A stretch of DNA of 64,000 nt from ASV31 sp965229765 (GCA_965229765.1 CBDDJT010000004.1:1240001-1304000); one strand, 5' to 3'; counted from the first letter of the stretch, positions 23,486 to 32,228 are shown. Numbers and translations: made by a program. Notes: a model not told the origin generated them from the sequence alone.

Positions 23486-24612
23486 CCCATAAGCCCCGGG
23501 TTCAGGATCCCGCGCGGGTCGAACTGCCGCCGCAGCCCGGCGGTCAGCGCCGCCACGGGGCCGTCCTCGGGCTGGAAGGGCGCGATCGCGGCCCGCGTCG
23601 CCTCGGACGCCCGCACCAGCGTCGCGTGCCCCGCAAAGGCCCCAAGCCGCGCCCGCAGGTCCGTCCCCCCGGGCAGCAGCAGCCAGACCAGCCCGCCGCC
23701 CCAGTCGTAGAGCACCCCCTCGGCGCCCGCCCGTTCCACGATCCCCGGCCCGTCCGTCGGCTTGACCGACACCCGCCACACGTCGCCCGGCATCCCGTGG
23801 AACGCCGCCACGTCCCGCACCCAGGTCCAGCCCGCCGCGCTCCGCGCCGGGTCACGCTCCACCGCGATCTCGCCGAAGCCCGCCAAGAGGTCCGTCAACC
23901 GCGCCAGCCGATAGTCGACCGAGGCCTCGAACCCCTCGATCCGGATCATCGTCACCGGCGCGCCATCGACGCCCCTGGGCGTATGCGCCGCGCCCGTCAC
24001 CTCGAACGGCGACCCCAGCGCCATCGTCAGCGCCGCCACCGCCCGCGCGTCCTCCAGCCCCTCGATCAGCAGAACGCCGGTGGCCGCCGGCGCCGGCAGC
24101 ACCTTCAGCGCCACCTCGCTCAACACCCCCAGCGTGCCGAAACTCCCCGCCATCAGCTTCACAAGGTCGTAGCCGGTGACGTTCTTCATCACCCGCCCGC
24201 CGTTCTTGATGACCGCGCCGCGCCCGTCGACGAACCGCACGCCCAGCAGGAAATCGCGCGCCGCGCCCGCCTGCACCCGCCGTGGCCCCGACACGCCGGC
24301 GGCGACAACGCCGCCGATCGTCGGCGTGCCGTCGGTGCCCAGAAGCCCCCGGTGGTCCATCGGCTCAAAGGCCAGCCGCTGGCCCTCGGCGGCCAGCAGC
24401 GCCTCGATGTCGGCCAACGGCGTGCCCGCCCGCACCACCAGCGTCAGCGCGCCCGGTTCATAAAGCTCCACCCCCGCGATACCGGCAACGCTCAGCGCCT
24501 CGCCCGCCACGGGCCGCCCCAGGGGACGCGTGCCGCCGCCCATCACCCGCAATGGCCCCGCCGCCCCCGCGACCGCCTCGGCCAGTTCCGCCTCGTTCCG
24601 TGGTGCAATCAC
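23482..24612 (-). CDS. glcE: Glycolate oxidase FAD-binding subunit GlcE
   Basis: GlcE, 376 aa, a FAD-binding PCMH-domain subunit that pairs with GlcD. Visible motifs are RVMGGGTRPLGRP, PTIGGVVAAGVSGPRRV, VKNGGRV-like (IKNGGRVMKNVTGYDLVKLM) and GSFGTLGVLSEVALKVLP, ending FDPRGILNPG. It begins at GTG 24612; the ribosome site AGAAGAAGG is provided by the conserved intergenic motif that ends nine bases before the start. The upstream glcD gene ends 79 bases away, with a long GC-rich hairpin between. Confidence 0.93.
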   Translation of the reverse strand: MIAPRNEAELAEAVAGAAGPLRVMGGGTRPLGRPVAGEALSVAGIAGVELYEPGALTLVVRAGTPLADIEALLAAEGQRLAFEPMDHRGLLGTDGTPTIGGVVAAGVSGPRRVQAGAARDFLLGVRFVDGRGAVIKNGGRVMKNVTGYDLVKLMAGSFGTLGVLSEVALKVLPAPAATGVLLIEGLEDARAVAALTMALGSPFEVTGAAHTPRGVDGAPVTMIRIEGFEASVDYRLARLTDLLAGFGEIAVERDPARSAAGWTWVRDVAAFHGMPGDVWRVSVKPTDGPGIVERAGAEGVLYDWGGGLVWLLLPGGTDLRARLGAFAGHATLVRASEATRAAIAPFQPEDGPVAALTAGLRRQFDPRGILNPGLMG

Positions 24613-24620
24613 CGGCCCGT

Positions 24621-24681
24621 CCTTCTTCTGTTCGGAAATACTCCCGGGGGGAGCGCGAGGGGGGCAGGCAGCCCCCCTCGC
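24621..24681 (-). promoter_or_regulatory. GC-rich hairpin plus conserved intergenic motif between glcD and glcE
   Basis: Reading along the transcript, a perfect 11-bp stem (arms at 24655-24665 and 24671-24681, loop of five) comes first, then CCGGGAGTATTT and AACAGAAGAAGG, which supplies the glcE ribosome site. The hairpin lacks a U-run and may be a weak terminator or mRNA stabiliser. The same motif recurs at 39697-39723 and 59227-59255. Confidence 0.6.
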
Positions 24682-24691
24682 TCCTGTCCTC

Positions 24692-26125
24692 TCAGGCCGC
24701 GCGCCGGTCCTCGGTCGCGGCCAGCGGAAACACCTTCGCGGGGTTCAGCAGCCACGCGGGGTCGAAAACGTCCTTCACCCGCATCTGCGCCTCCAGATCC
24801 TCGGGGGCAAACTGCGCCGTCATCAGGTCGCGCTTCTCGATGCCCACGCCATGCTCGCCGGTCAGGCAGCCGCCCACCTCGACGCACAGCTTCAGGATCG
24901 CGGCGCCGAAGGCCTCGCACAGCTCCAGCTGCCCCGGCTCGTTGGCGTTATAAAGGATCAGCGGGTGCATGTTGCCGTCGCCCGCGTGGAACACGTTGGC
25001 CACCCCCAGCCCGAATTCCTCCGACATCTCGCCGATGCGCCGCAGCACCAGCGGCAGGGCGCTGACCGGGATCGTGCCGTCAAGGCACATGTAATCGTTG
25101 ATCTGCCCCATCGCGCCAAAGGCCGACTTGCGACCCAGCCAGATGCGCGCCGCCTCGTCGGCGTCGCCCGCCTCTCGCAACTCCACCGGATCGTGCCGCC
25201 GCGCGATCTGCAGGATCACGCCCAGCTGTTCGTCGATCTCGGCCGGGCTGCCCTCCACCTCGACGATCAGCAGCGCCTCGCAATCGGGGTATCCCGCCTT
25301 GGCGTGCGCCTCGCAGGCGCGGATGCAGGGCCGGTCCATGAACTCGATCGCCACCGGCAGGACGCCCGCCTTGATGATGTCGCTGACGACCTGCCCGGCG
25401 GCCTCGGAACTGTCGTATCCCATCAGAACGGGACGCGCGCCCTCGGGCTTGCGCAGGATGCGCAACGTCGCCTCGGTCACCACGCCCAGCTGCCCCTCGG
25501 ACCCGCAGATCAGCCCCAGCAGGTCCAGCCCGCCGGACTCAAGATGCGCCCCCCCGATCTCGACCACCGTGCCGTCCATCTGCACCAGCGTCACGCCCAT
25601 CAGGTTGTTCGTCGTCACCCCGTATTTCAGGCAATGCGCCCCGCCAGAGTTCATCGCGATGTTGCCCGCGATGGCGCAGGCCAGCTGCGACGACGGGTCT
25701 GGGGCATAGAAGAAATCGTTCTCTTCCACCGCGCCCGTCACCGACAGGTTGGTGCGGCCCGTCTGCACCCGGATCACACGGTTGTCGTAATCCGTCTCCA
25801 GCACCGCGTTCATCCGCGCCACGCCAAGGATCACGCTGTCGGCCGTGGGCAGCGCCCCGCCCGCCAGCGAGGTGCCCGATCCGCGCGGCACCACCGGCAC
25901 GCCCTCGTCATGGCAGACCTTCAGCACGGCAGAGACCTCTTCGGTCGTGCGCGGCAGCACGACGGCCAGCGGCGGGCAGGCATAGGCGCTCAGCGCGTCG
26001 CATTCATAGGCGCGCGTCTCGGCGGGATCGTCGATCACCGCGTCTGCCGGCAGCACGGCTCGCAGGCGGGCCACCACGCGGTCGCGCTTGGCCAGGATCG
26101 CCGGGTTCGGGGCGGGCATCTCCAT
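24692..26125 (-). CDS. glcD: Glycolate oxidase FAD-linked subunit GlcD
   Basis: GlcD, 477 aa, the main catalytic flavoprotein subunit. The FAD PCMH domain is at about residues 55-235 (VVPRGSGTSLAGGALP, DPSSQLACAIAGNIAMNSGG, LICGSEGQLGVVTEATLRIL), and the C-terminal FAD-oxidase domain holds NVFHAGDGNMHPLILYN and GGCLTGEHGVGIEKRD with conserved histidines. The ATG at 26125 follows AGGAGG. Upstream, an inverted repeat TGGTAA/TTACCA is a probable regulator site. It is the first gene of glcD-glcE-orf-orf-glcF. Confidence 0.95.
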   Translation of the reverse strand: MEMPAPNPAILAKRDRVVARLRAVLPADAVIDDPAETRAYECDALSAYACPPLAVVLPRTTEEVSAVLKVCHDEGVPVVPRGSGTSLAGGALPTADSVILGVARMNAVLETDYDNRVIRVQTGRTNLSVTGAVEENDFFYAPDPSSQLACAIAGNIAMNSGGAHCLKYGVTTNNLMGVTLVQMDGTVVEIGGAHLESGGLDLLGLICGSEGQLGVVTEATLRILRKPEGARPVLMGYDSSEAAGQVVSDIIKAGVLPVAIEFMDRPCIRACEAHAKAGYPDCEALLIVEVEGSPAEIDEQLGVILQIARRHDPVELREAGDADEAARIWLGRKSAFGAMGQINDYMCLDGTIPVSALPLVLRRIGEMSEEFGLGVANVFHAGDGNMHPLILYNANEPGQLELCEAFGAAILKLCVEVGGCLTGEHGVGIEKRDLMTAQFAPEDLEAQMRVKDVFDPAWLLNPAKVFPLAATEDRRAA

Positions 26126-26142
26126 GGGGACCTCCTCTCCAC

Positions 26143-26161
26143 TGGTAAGGGAATATTACCA
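26143..26161. promoter_or_regulatory. Candidate operator upstream of glcD
   Basis: A perfect inverted repeat, TGGTAA (26143-26148) and TTACCA (26156-26161) separated by seven bases, lies 18 bases before the glcD start. FadR-subfamily GntR regulators such as GlcC, PdhR and LldR bind TGGT/ACCA arms, although usually with a shorter spacer. No such regulator gene is adjacent. Confidence 0.5.
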
Positions 26162-26234
26162 ATTTGCCGATTGCGCAAGGGAAACCACTGAACTGGCGCG
26201 GTCCGGCCGCTTCGCACGAAGGCCCCGACCGACA

Positions 26235-26524
26235 CGCCCCGCCCGGAACAGCCGCGAAGCGGTCCGGGCAGCGGATGGCCGCCCCCGGCCAGCCGCTTTG
26301 TCACCGCCAGCGCGCGCTCAGGGGTCGTCCTGACCTGGCCGGGATAAAGTGAGGACCTCAGTCGTTGGAGCGGCTGGCCGCGGCCATCCTTTGCCCTCTG
26401 TCGGGGGTTTTGTCCCGGCGTGGTCTGATCAGAGAAACCCCGCCCGGAACAGCCGCCGAAAGGCGGCCCGGCAGCGCGGGTTCAAAGGTCGTCCGGACGT
26501 GGCGGGGAAAAAGTGAAGACCACA
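26235..26524. repeat. Pair of diverged direct repeats
   Basis: Copy one covers about 26235-26360 and copy two about 26437-26524. Both begin CCCCGCCCGGAACAGCCGC, pass through a small hairpin of variable arms, and then after a gap share GGTCGTCC, GAC, TGGC, GGG, AAAGTGA and GACC in the same order. The internal spacing differs between copies (about 50 versus 10 bases), so one has gained or lost sequence. No coding function is apparent. Confidence 0.65.
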
Positions 26525-26591
26525 GCCCTTGCGGGATCCGCTCGCCTTCGTCGGGTGCAAGCGCGACAGGCGGGGCGCGGCGCATTCTGAC

Positions 26592-26630
26592 GCCGACGTT
26601 GTGCCGACGTTGTGCCGACGTGATGCCGAC
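26592..26630 (+). repeat. 11-bp tandem repeat GCCGACGTTGT, copy 1
   Basis: Units start at 26592 (GCCGACGTTGT), 26603 (same), 26614 (GCCGACGTGAT) and 26625 (GCCGAC only). A second locus at 59136-59174 on the other strand has the same unit order and matches at 37 of 39 bases. Confidence 0.85.
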
Positions 26631-26658
26631 ATGGGGTTTCGGCCCTCCTTCGGACATG

Positions 26659-26691
26659 AAAAAGGGCGCGCGGGATGTCTCCCGCGCGCCC
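26659..26691 (-). terminator. Rho-independent terminator of the phytase-like esterase gene
   Basis: A perfect 12-bp stem, GGGCGCGCGGGA (26664-26675) with its complement at 26680-26691 and a four-base loop, is followed on the minus strand by TTTTTC. It lies 25 bases after the esterase stop codon. Confidence 0.9.
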
Positions 26692-26715
26692 CCTTCAGGT
26701 CCCTTTCGGACCGGA

Positions 26716-28878
26716 TCAGTTCAGCGGAAAGCTCCACAGCATGGTCTCGCCGGAATGGTCGTCGACGCCGTCGTTGTCGGTCGACACCCAGGCGGTGCCA
26801 TCGGCGGTGATCGCCAGACCTTCAACCTTGTCAAGGACATAGCCGCCCGTGGAGGTCAGGTCGGGCAGCAGGTCGCGGACCTCTTCCTTGCTCACCACCG
26901 GCAGGTCGCCACCCAGCGGCGCCGGCACCATCTCGGACAGCGCCACGCGGTAGATCTTCTTGGTCACCGCCGCATCACCCAGCTGGTTGTCCCGTTCGAT
27001 GATATAGACATGGTCGCCGAACGCCGTGATCTCCGACAACCCGACCCACCCGGTATCGGGATCCGCCTTGGGATAGTGAACCGCGCCCCACTCCTTGGTT
27101 TCCAGGTTGTAAGCCAGCAGTTTCACAAGGTTTTCCGGATCGTCGTCGAATTCGCGCTGGAAAGCGACCCAAAGCGTGTCACCGACCTTGGCGATGCCTT
27201 CGGCGGCCCAGCGGCGTTCAACCGCCATGATCTCCTTGGGGAAGGGGATCGTGGCCGCGATCTCGCCATCGGCCCTGACGTGGTAGATCGCGTGCAGGAC
27301 GCCACGGTCCAGACGGCCCTCGGAGGCGACGTAGAAGTTGCCCTCGCCGTCCAGCGTGATCCCTTCCATGTCGATGCCCTGTGCGGGCCGGCCGCCGCGG
27401 GTCACCGGGATCGCCTTGACGATCCGGGCCGGGGTCTGGCTTGGGTCGATATGGAAGATCGTGGGTTGGAAGCCGTAGAAGCTGTCGTTCACCGTCCAGA
27501 GCGTTCCGTCTGCATCGGCCACCATGCCCGAGTTCGCACCCCAGCCGGTCAGTGTGTCCATGCCTTCCGACGTTACATGCGGGTAGACCGCAGGCGCGTC
27601 CTGGTACTCGTAGATCATGACATGCGCGCGGGCGGCGCCGTCCTCGATCCCGTCGAACTCGTTCGCGGTGGCCAAGAGGTTGCGGCCCGGGATGGCCACG
27701 GCGCCTTCGGGCGAGATGCCCGAGGGCAGGAGCTGCTTGAGCACGGGGTTCGCCGGGTCGGTCATGTCGTAGACACCGACGATCGAGGCACGTTCGGCCA
27801 GAAGGAAGACGTAGGGCGTGCCGCCGAAGACGGCGAATTCCATGCCCTCGGGCTCGACGCCCTTGGCGTCCGAACGGCGGTCGGGATAGTGGCCGATCTG
27901 GACCACGGCATGTTCGAAGGACGGGCCGCTTTCGTAGACGACCGTGCCGTTCTTGTTGAACACGGTAAAGCCGCGCGACCCGCCGTCCATGTCGCCCTCG
28001 TTGGCGGTCACGAAATGGTCGGTGTCGATCCACTGGATCCCGTCGGGCTCACGCACCACGCCGGCCTGGCTTTCGGTGAAGAGAAGCGCCGCACGCTCGT
28101 CGGTGGCGTCGATCCCGTCGAGGTCGACGGCGCCGGCGGAAAGGTGGTTCAGGACCTCACCCGTCGATGACAGGACGACGATGTGGTTGTTTTCCTGCAT
28201 CGTCACGACGATCTCGCCATTGGCGTTGACGTCCACGAACTCGGGCTCGGGGTCTTCGGGCGCGATGTCGGCAAGCCCGGTCACGTCGGCCTTGACCATC
28301 GCGTCGCAGTTCATCATGCCATCGGTCAGCGGTATGATGGCGACATAGCCGGCCGGCATCTGCGGCACGCGGCCGTCGCCGGCGTCCTCATCACGCTCGT
28401 TCTCGATGGCGACGGTCACGAAGGACCCGTCCGGCGCAACGGCGGTCGAATCGGGCTGGCCGCCAAGGTCGCAGCGCCCGGCCTCGGCGCCGGTCGCCAT
28501 GTCGATATGTACCAGAAAGCCCGACGGTGCGGTGTAGCTTTCCGAGGTGTTGACGCCGGCAAAGACGGTGTTGCCCAGGGCCGACACCGCCGTCGGCTCG
28601 CCGTCGAGGGTGATGTTGCCCTTTGGCTGCGGGTTGGCCGGGTCGGAGATGTCGATCATGCCGATCACGCCCAGCGGGCTGTCCGAGTAGACCAGCGTCA
28701 TGCCGTCGGCGCTGGCCGTGATGATTTCGGCAGAGCTTTCGCGCGACGTATCTTCGCCTTCGGCCATGTTCTTCACGACAGGGAAGGACGCGATTCGGTT
28801 GAAATTCATGTCCTGTGCCGCGGCCATGCCGGCGCAAAGCGCCATGGCCGAGGTCAGGGTGACACGGAAGTAGGTCAT
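26716..28878 (-). CDS. Secreted two-domain beta-propeller protein, esterase-like activity of phytase family
   Basis: Exported protein of 720 aa from an ATG at 28878 preceded by GGAG; the open frame extends further upstream without support. A signal peptide covers residues 1-21 (ending CAGMAAA). Residues about 25-400 form a beta-propeller-like region with LVIVD-type pieces (GVIGMIDISDPANPQPKG, SIVGVYDMTDPANPVLKQ). Residues about 410-715 resemble the esterase-like domain found with phytases, with DMEGITLDGEGNFYVASEG and VEGLAITADGTAWVSTDND. Substrate is probably a phosphate or carboxylic ester in the periplasm; this is not proven. A strong terminator follows. Confidence 0.85.
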   Translation of the reverse strand: MTYFRVTLTSAMALCAGMAAAQDMNFNRIASFPVVKNMAEGEDTSRESSAEIITASADGMTLVYSDSPLGVIGMIDISDPANPQPKGNITLDGEPTAVSALGNTVFAGVNTSESYTAPSGFLVHIDMATGAEAGRCDLGGQPDSTAVAPDGSFVTVAIENERDEDAGDGRVPQMPAGYVAIIPLTDGMMNCDAMVKADVTGLADIAPEDPEPEFVDVNANGEIVVTMQENNHIVVLSSTGEVLNHLSAGAVDLDGIDATDERAALLFTESQAGVVREPDGIQWIDTDHFVTANEGDMDGGSRGFTVFNKNGTVVYESGPSFEHAVVQIGHYPDRRSDAKGVEPEGMEFAVFGGTPYVFLLAERASIVGVYDMTDPANPVLKQLLPSGISPEGAVAIPGRNLLATANEFDGIEDGAARAHVMIYEYQDAPAVYPHVTSEGMDTLTGWGANSGMVADADGTLWTVNDSFYGFQPTIFHIDPSQTPARIVKAIPVTRGGRPAQGIDMEGITLDGEGNFYVASEGRLDRGVLHAIYHVRADGEIAATIPFPKEIMAVERRWAAEGIAKVGDTLWVAFQREFDDDPENLVKLLAYNLETKEWGAVHYPKADPDTGWVGLSEITAFGDHVYIIERDNQLGDAAVTKKIYRVALSEMVPAPLGGDLPVVSKEEVRDLLPDLTSTGGYVLDKVEGLAITADGTAWVSTDNDGVDDHSGETMLWSFPLN

Positions 28879-28988
28879 TGTGGTCTCCGGACAGGTTGGA
28901 CTGACCGGGGAGTGACGCTGCAACGCGACGCGCGCGTGAAGATTTTGTATCGGCCGTGTAAAATTCGGGAGTGTCCCGGAAGGCGGGC

Positions 28989-29396
28989 TCAGCGCCCCTT
29001 GGGCGGGGCCATGGGGCCACCCATGCGGCCGTCCCAGTCGCCGAAGATGATGCCCTCGCCGCAATAGTCCCAGCCGCCCGTGAAGCGCTTGAACTCCTTG
29101 TCGAAATAGAGCGTGACATTGCCCCAGTAGCGCGACCCGTCCACCCGCTTGTCGCAGGCCTGCGCCGCGCTGTGCTGAATCCAGTGGCCGATGATGATGG
29201 GCGTGCCCTCGATCATCCGCATCTCTCCCTTCAGGCGGCCGCCGCCATCGGGGTAGGGGGCGTAGATCGGGTAGGACCCTGTCAGCGCGGGCAAGGTCAG
29301 GCGGCCATAGGTTGTCGACCATTCGGCCGCCGAACCGGACGCCGCCGCCGGCACAAGCGCGGCGGCAAGGGATAGGACAAGGGCGGACAGGCGCAT
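28989..29396 (-). CDS. Small secreted protein of unknown function
   Basis: Protein of 135 aa from an ATG at 29396. Residues 1-24 are a signal peptide (MRLSALVLSLAAALVPAAAS). The mature part has paired strands with IIIGHWIQHSAAQACDKRVDGSRYWGNV split across two blocks and ends in a Gly-rich tail. Two Cys residues (in AQACDKR and WDYCGEG) could form a disulfide in the periplasm. It lies about 110 bases upstream of the phytase-like gene on the same strand. I do not recognise the family. Confidence 0.7.
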   Translation of the reverse strand: MRLSALVLSLAAALVPAAASGSAAEWSTTYGRLTLPALTGSYPIYAPYPDGGGRLKGEMRMIEGTPIIIGHWIQHSAAQACDKRVDGSRYWGNVTLYFDKEFKRFTGGWDYCGEGIIFGDWDGRMGGPMAPPKGR

Positions 29397-29531
29397 CTGG
29401 GCGATCCCCGGCGTGACTGCGGTTTCTGGTGCCAGGAGAACGTCCCGGCACCGCACACTCAAACACGGGTCTTCGTCAAAATCTGGGCAACACTTGGCCG
29501 ATCCCGGCGCGATTGTCGCCCGTTTCCGGGG

Positions 29532-30533
29532 CTATCGCGGACGAGGCGTGGCCCCGGAGAGGATCTCGGCGAACCAGTCGCCATCGATGTTGCCGCCGCA
29601 GAGGATGACGCCGGTCTTGCGGCCCGCCATGCGGTCCCTTTCCTGCATCAGCGCAGCCAGCGGCGCGGCGCCCGCGCCTTCGGCGAGGTTATGGGTGCAG
29701 CGGTAGAAAAGTCGAACGGCCTCGGCCACCTCGTCATCGCTGACGGCGACGATCCTGTCGGCCCCGGTCGCGTAGATGTCGAAGGCCGCCTGCACCGGCA
29801 CCCGAACCGCCATTCCGTCTGCGAAAGTCGCGGCGCTTGGGGTCTCTATCAGGCGGCCGGCCTCGACGGATAGCTTGGCACATGCCGCGTTCTCCGACAC
29901 CACGCCGACGATCCTTGTCTTCAGTCCCAGCGCGTCGCGCGCCGCGATCAGCCCACAGATGCCAGAGCCACAGCCGATCGGGACATAGACGGTGTCGAGG
30001 TCGGGGACGGCATTGAACAGCTCCCACCCATAGGTCGCCACGCCGCGCACCAGTTCGGTGTGAAACGGCGGCACCACGGCCAGTCCTTCCGCCTTTGCCA
30101 CGCGCATCGCCTCTTCGCGGGCCGTGTCGAAATCGTCGCCGAACTCGATCAGGTCGGCGCCGAAGGCGGTCATCGCGGCGTTCTTCTCGGTCGAGTTGCC
30201 GCGCGGCACGTAGACCTTGGCGGTCAGCCCCGCGGCAGTGGCCGCCAGCGCCTGCCCCTGCCCATGATTGCCGCGTGTGGCGGTGCAGATGCCGGGCACG
30301 TCGGGCTGGGTGCGCGTCAGCCAGTCGATGAAGGTGAAGGCCCCGCGCACCTTGAACGCGCCGGTCGGCGTGTGGTTCTCGTGCTTGACCCAGACCTTGG
30401 TGCCCGCGGCGGCGTTCAGCAGCGGCCAGCTGTATTGCGGCGTGGCAGGCATGCGGGCGTGCACGAAATCGGCTGCCGCCCGCAGTTCGTCCGCCGAGAA
30501 AAGCCCGGTTCGTTCTTCTGCCGCGTCGGCCAT
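29532..30533 (-). CDS. Threonine/serine dehydratase-like PLP enzyme
   Basis: Fold-type II PLP enzyme of 333 aa, without the C-terminal ACT regulatory domain of biosynthetic threonine deaminase. The PLP lysine lies in TPTGAFKVRGAF (about residue 62); the substrate loop reads ATRGNHGQGQALA and the phosphate loop IGCGSGICGLI in place of the usual GGGG type. It should deaminate serine, threonine or a related hydroxy-amino acid. Family members that open catabolic routes (for example in ectoine or hydroxyaspartate use) look alike, so the substrate is open. The gene lies downstream of gabD on the same strand, with a palindrome array between. Confidence 0.85.
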   Translation of the reverse strand: MADAAEERTGLFSADELRAAADFVHARMPATPQYSWPLLNAAAGTKVWVKHENHTPTGAFKVRGAFTFIDWLTRTQPDVPGICTATRGNHGQGQALAATAAGLTAKVYVPRGNSTEKNAAMTAFGADLIEFGDDFDTAREEAMRVAKAEGLAVVPPFHTELVRGVATYGWELFNAVPDLDTVYVPIGCGSGICGLIAARDALGLKTRIVGVVSENAACAKLSVEAGRLIETPSAATFADGMAVRVPVQAAFDIYATGADRIVAVSDDEVAEAVRLFYRCTHNLAEGAGAAPLAALMQERDRMAGRKTGVILCGGNIDGDWFAEILSGATPRPR

Positions 30534-30556
30534 GCCCTGTCCTTTCCGTTGCGGTG

Positions 30557-30646
30557 CAAGCCGCTTGCAAGCGGCTTGGCCAAGCGGTTTCGAAACCGCT
30601 TGCCCGCGGCGGTTCCGCCGCGGGTCAATGCCCTTGCAAGGGCATT
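30557..30646. repeat. Array of four tandem palindromes (copy 2)
   Basis: Palindrome centres lie at about 30567, 30591, 30613 and 30636, a period of 22-24 bases. Arms read CAAGCCGCTTG, CAAGCGGTTTC, CCCGCGGCGG and AATGCCCTTG, each followed by its reverse complement (the third with a TT centre). The first unit matches the fourth unit of the array at 12504-12596 apart from the two central bases. The array fills the 121-base gap between gabD and the dehydratase gene on the minus strand. Confidence 0.85.
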
Positions 30647-30654
30647 CTCCCCTC

Positions 30655-32133
30655 TCAGAGGCTTGTGCACACGTATTTCATCTCGAGGTAGTCCTCGATC
30701 CCGTGGCGGCTGCCCTCGCGTCCGAGGCCCGATTGCTTGACCCCGCCGAAGGGGGCGACCTCGGTCGAGATGATGCCGGTGTTCACGCCGACGATGCCGT
30801 ACTCCAGCCCTTCTTGGACGCGAATGATGCGCGCGTAGTCGCGGGCATAGAAATATGCGGCGAGGCCGAAAATGGTGTCGTTGGCCATGGCGATCACCTC
30901 TTCTTCCGTCTCGAAGCGGAAGAGCGGCGCCAGGGGGCCGAAGGTTTCCTCCTGCGCGACGGCCATGTCCTGGGTCACCCCGGTGACGATGGTGGGCTGA
31001 AAGAAAGTGCCGCCCAGATCATGCGGCGCACCGCCGTAGACGATCGTGGCGCCCTTGGCGGTGGCGTCTGCGATGTGTTCGCGGACCTTTTCCACGGCAC
31101 CATCGTTGATGAGCGGGCCAAGCGCGGTGCCGTCTTCCAGCCCGTCGCCCACCTTCATCTGCGCGACGGCGGCCGCCAGTTTTTCGGCAAAGGCCTCGTA
31201 GACACCGGACTGGACGTAGATGCGGTTGGCGCAGACGCAGGTCTGGCCGTTGTTGCGGAACTTGCACAGGATCGCCCCGGCCACGGCGGCGTCGAGGTCG
31301 GCGTCGTCGAAGACGATGAAGGGCGCGTTGCCGCCCAGTTCCATCGAGCATTTCATGACTTGGTCGGCGGCCTGGCGCAGCAGGATGCGGCCCACCTCGG
31401 TGGACCCCGTGAAGGTCAGTTTGCGCACTGCGGGGTTCTCGCAGAACTCCTTGCCGATGTCGGAAGACCGGCTGGAGGGGATGATCGACAGCACGCCTTT
31501 GGGGATTCCCGCGCGGTCGGCCAGCACACCCAGCGCCAGCGCCGACAGCGGCGTTTCGGCTGCGGGCCGGGCGACAAAGGCGCAACCGGCGGCCAGCGCC
31601 GGGCCGGCCTTGCGGGTGATCATCGCGTTGGGGAAATTCCACGGCGTGATCGAGGCCGCGACGCCGATGGGCTGGCGCAGGATCGTGATGCGCTTGTCGG
31701 GCAGATGGCCGGGGATTGTTTCACCGTAGACGCGCTTGGCCTCTTCGGCGAACCATTCGATGAACGACGCACCATACAGGACCTCTCCCTTTGCCTCGGC
31801 CAGCGGCTTGCCCTGCTCTGCGGTCAGGATTGTGCCAAGGTCGTCGGCGTGCTCGACCATCAGGTCGAACCACCGCCGAAGGATGTTGGCGCGTTCCTTG
31901 GCGGGGCGGGCGGCCCAGGCCTTTTGAGCTGATTCTGCGGCAGCAATCGCGCGCGCGGTCTCGACGCGTGCAAGGTCCGCGACCTGACAGATCACGTCGC
32001 CACGCGCCGGGTTGCGCACGGGAAAGGTCGCGCCGTCGTCCGCGGCGACCCAGTCTCCGGCAACATATGCGCGGGTTTCCAGAAGCGCGGGATCGTTGAG
32101 GCGGGCGGCAAGATCGCTGGCGGTGTCTAGCAT
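30655..32133 (-). CDS. gabD: NAD(P)-dependent succinate-semialdehyde dehydrogenase
   Basis: Aldehyde dehydrogenase of 492 aa that matches GabD: it oxidises succinate semialdehyde to succinate in the 4-aminobutyrate route. Seen are PWNFPNAMITRKAGPALAAG, FTGSTEVGRIL, the catalytic Glu in MELGGNAPF, the catalytic Cys in NNGQTCVCANR and the end PFGGVKQSGLGREGSRHGI. The start ATG at 32133 follows AAGGAAGG. One oddity is Arg in VARPAAETPLSAL, where these enzymes usually have the cofactor-binding Lys. It is transcribed towards the dehydratase gene and away from the formamidase-like gene. Confidence 0.9.
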   Translation of the reverse strand: MLDTASDLAARLNDPALLETRAYVAGDWVAADDGATFPVRNPARGDVICQVADLARVETARAIAAAESAQKAWAARPAKERANILRRWFDLMVEHADDLGTILTAEQGKPLAEAKGEVLYGASFIEWFAEEAKRVYGETIPGHLPDKRITILRQPIGVAASITPWNFPNAMITRKAGPALAAGCAFVARPAAETPLSALALGVLADRAGIPKGVLSIIPSSRSSDIGKEFCENPAVRKLTFTGSTEVGRILLRQAADQVMKCSMELGGNAPFIVFDDADLDAAVAGAILCKFRNNGQTCVCANRIYVQSGVYEAFAEKLAAAVAQMKVGDGLEDGTALGPLINDGAVEKVREHIADATAKGATIVYGGAPHDLGGTFFQPTIVTGVTQDMAVAQEETFGPLAPLFRFETEEEVIAMANDTIFGLAAYFYARDYARIIRVQEGLEYGIVGVNTGIISTEVAPFGGVKQSGLGREGSRHGIEDYLEMKYVCTSL

Positions 32134-32228
32134 GGGAACCTTCCTTTCCGGGGCAGGGGCCTCTTTGGCCCTTTGGCGCTACGGTGTTGTCACGCTATAC
32201 ATGCCCGGACGCAAGACCGGAGAACACC

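Larger units (their letters stand above)
26162..26715. other. Non-coding region between glcD promoter and esterase gene
   Basis: No credible gene occurs in these 554 bases; the open frames present show no family motif or ribosome site. The stretch holds a pair of diverged direct repeats (26235-26524), a four-unit 11-bp tandem repeat (26592-26630) and the terminator of the minus-strand esterase gene (26659-26691). About 200 bases are otherwise featureless. Confidence 0.6.
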
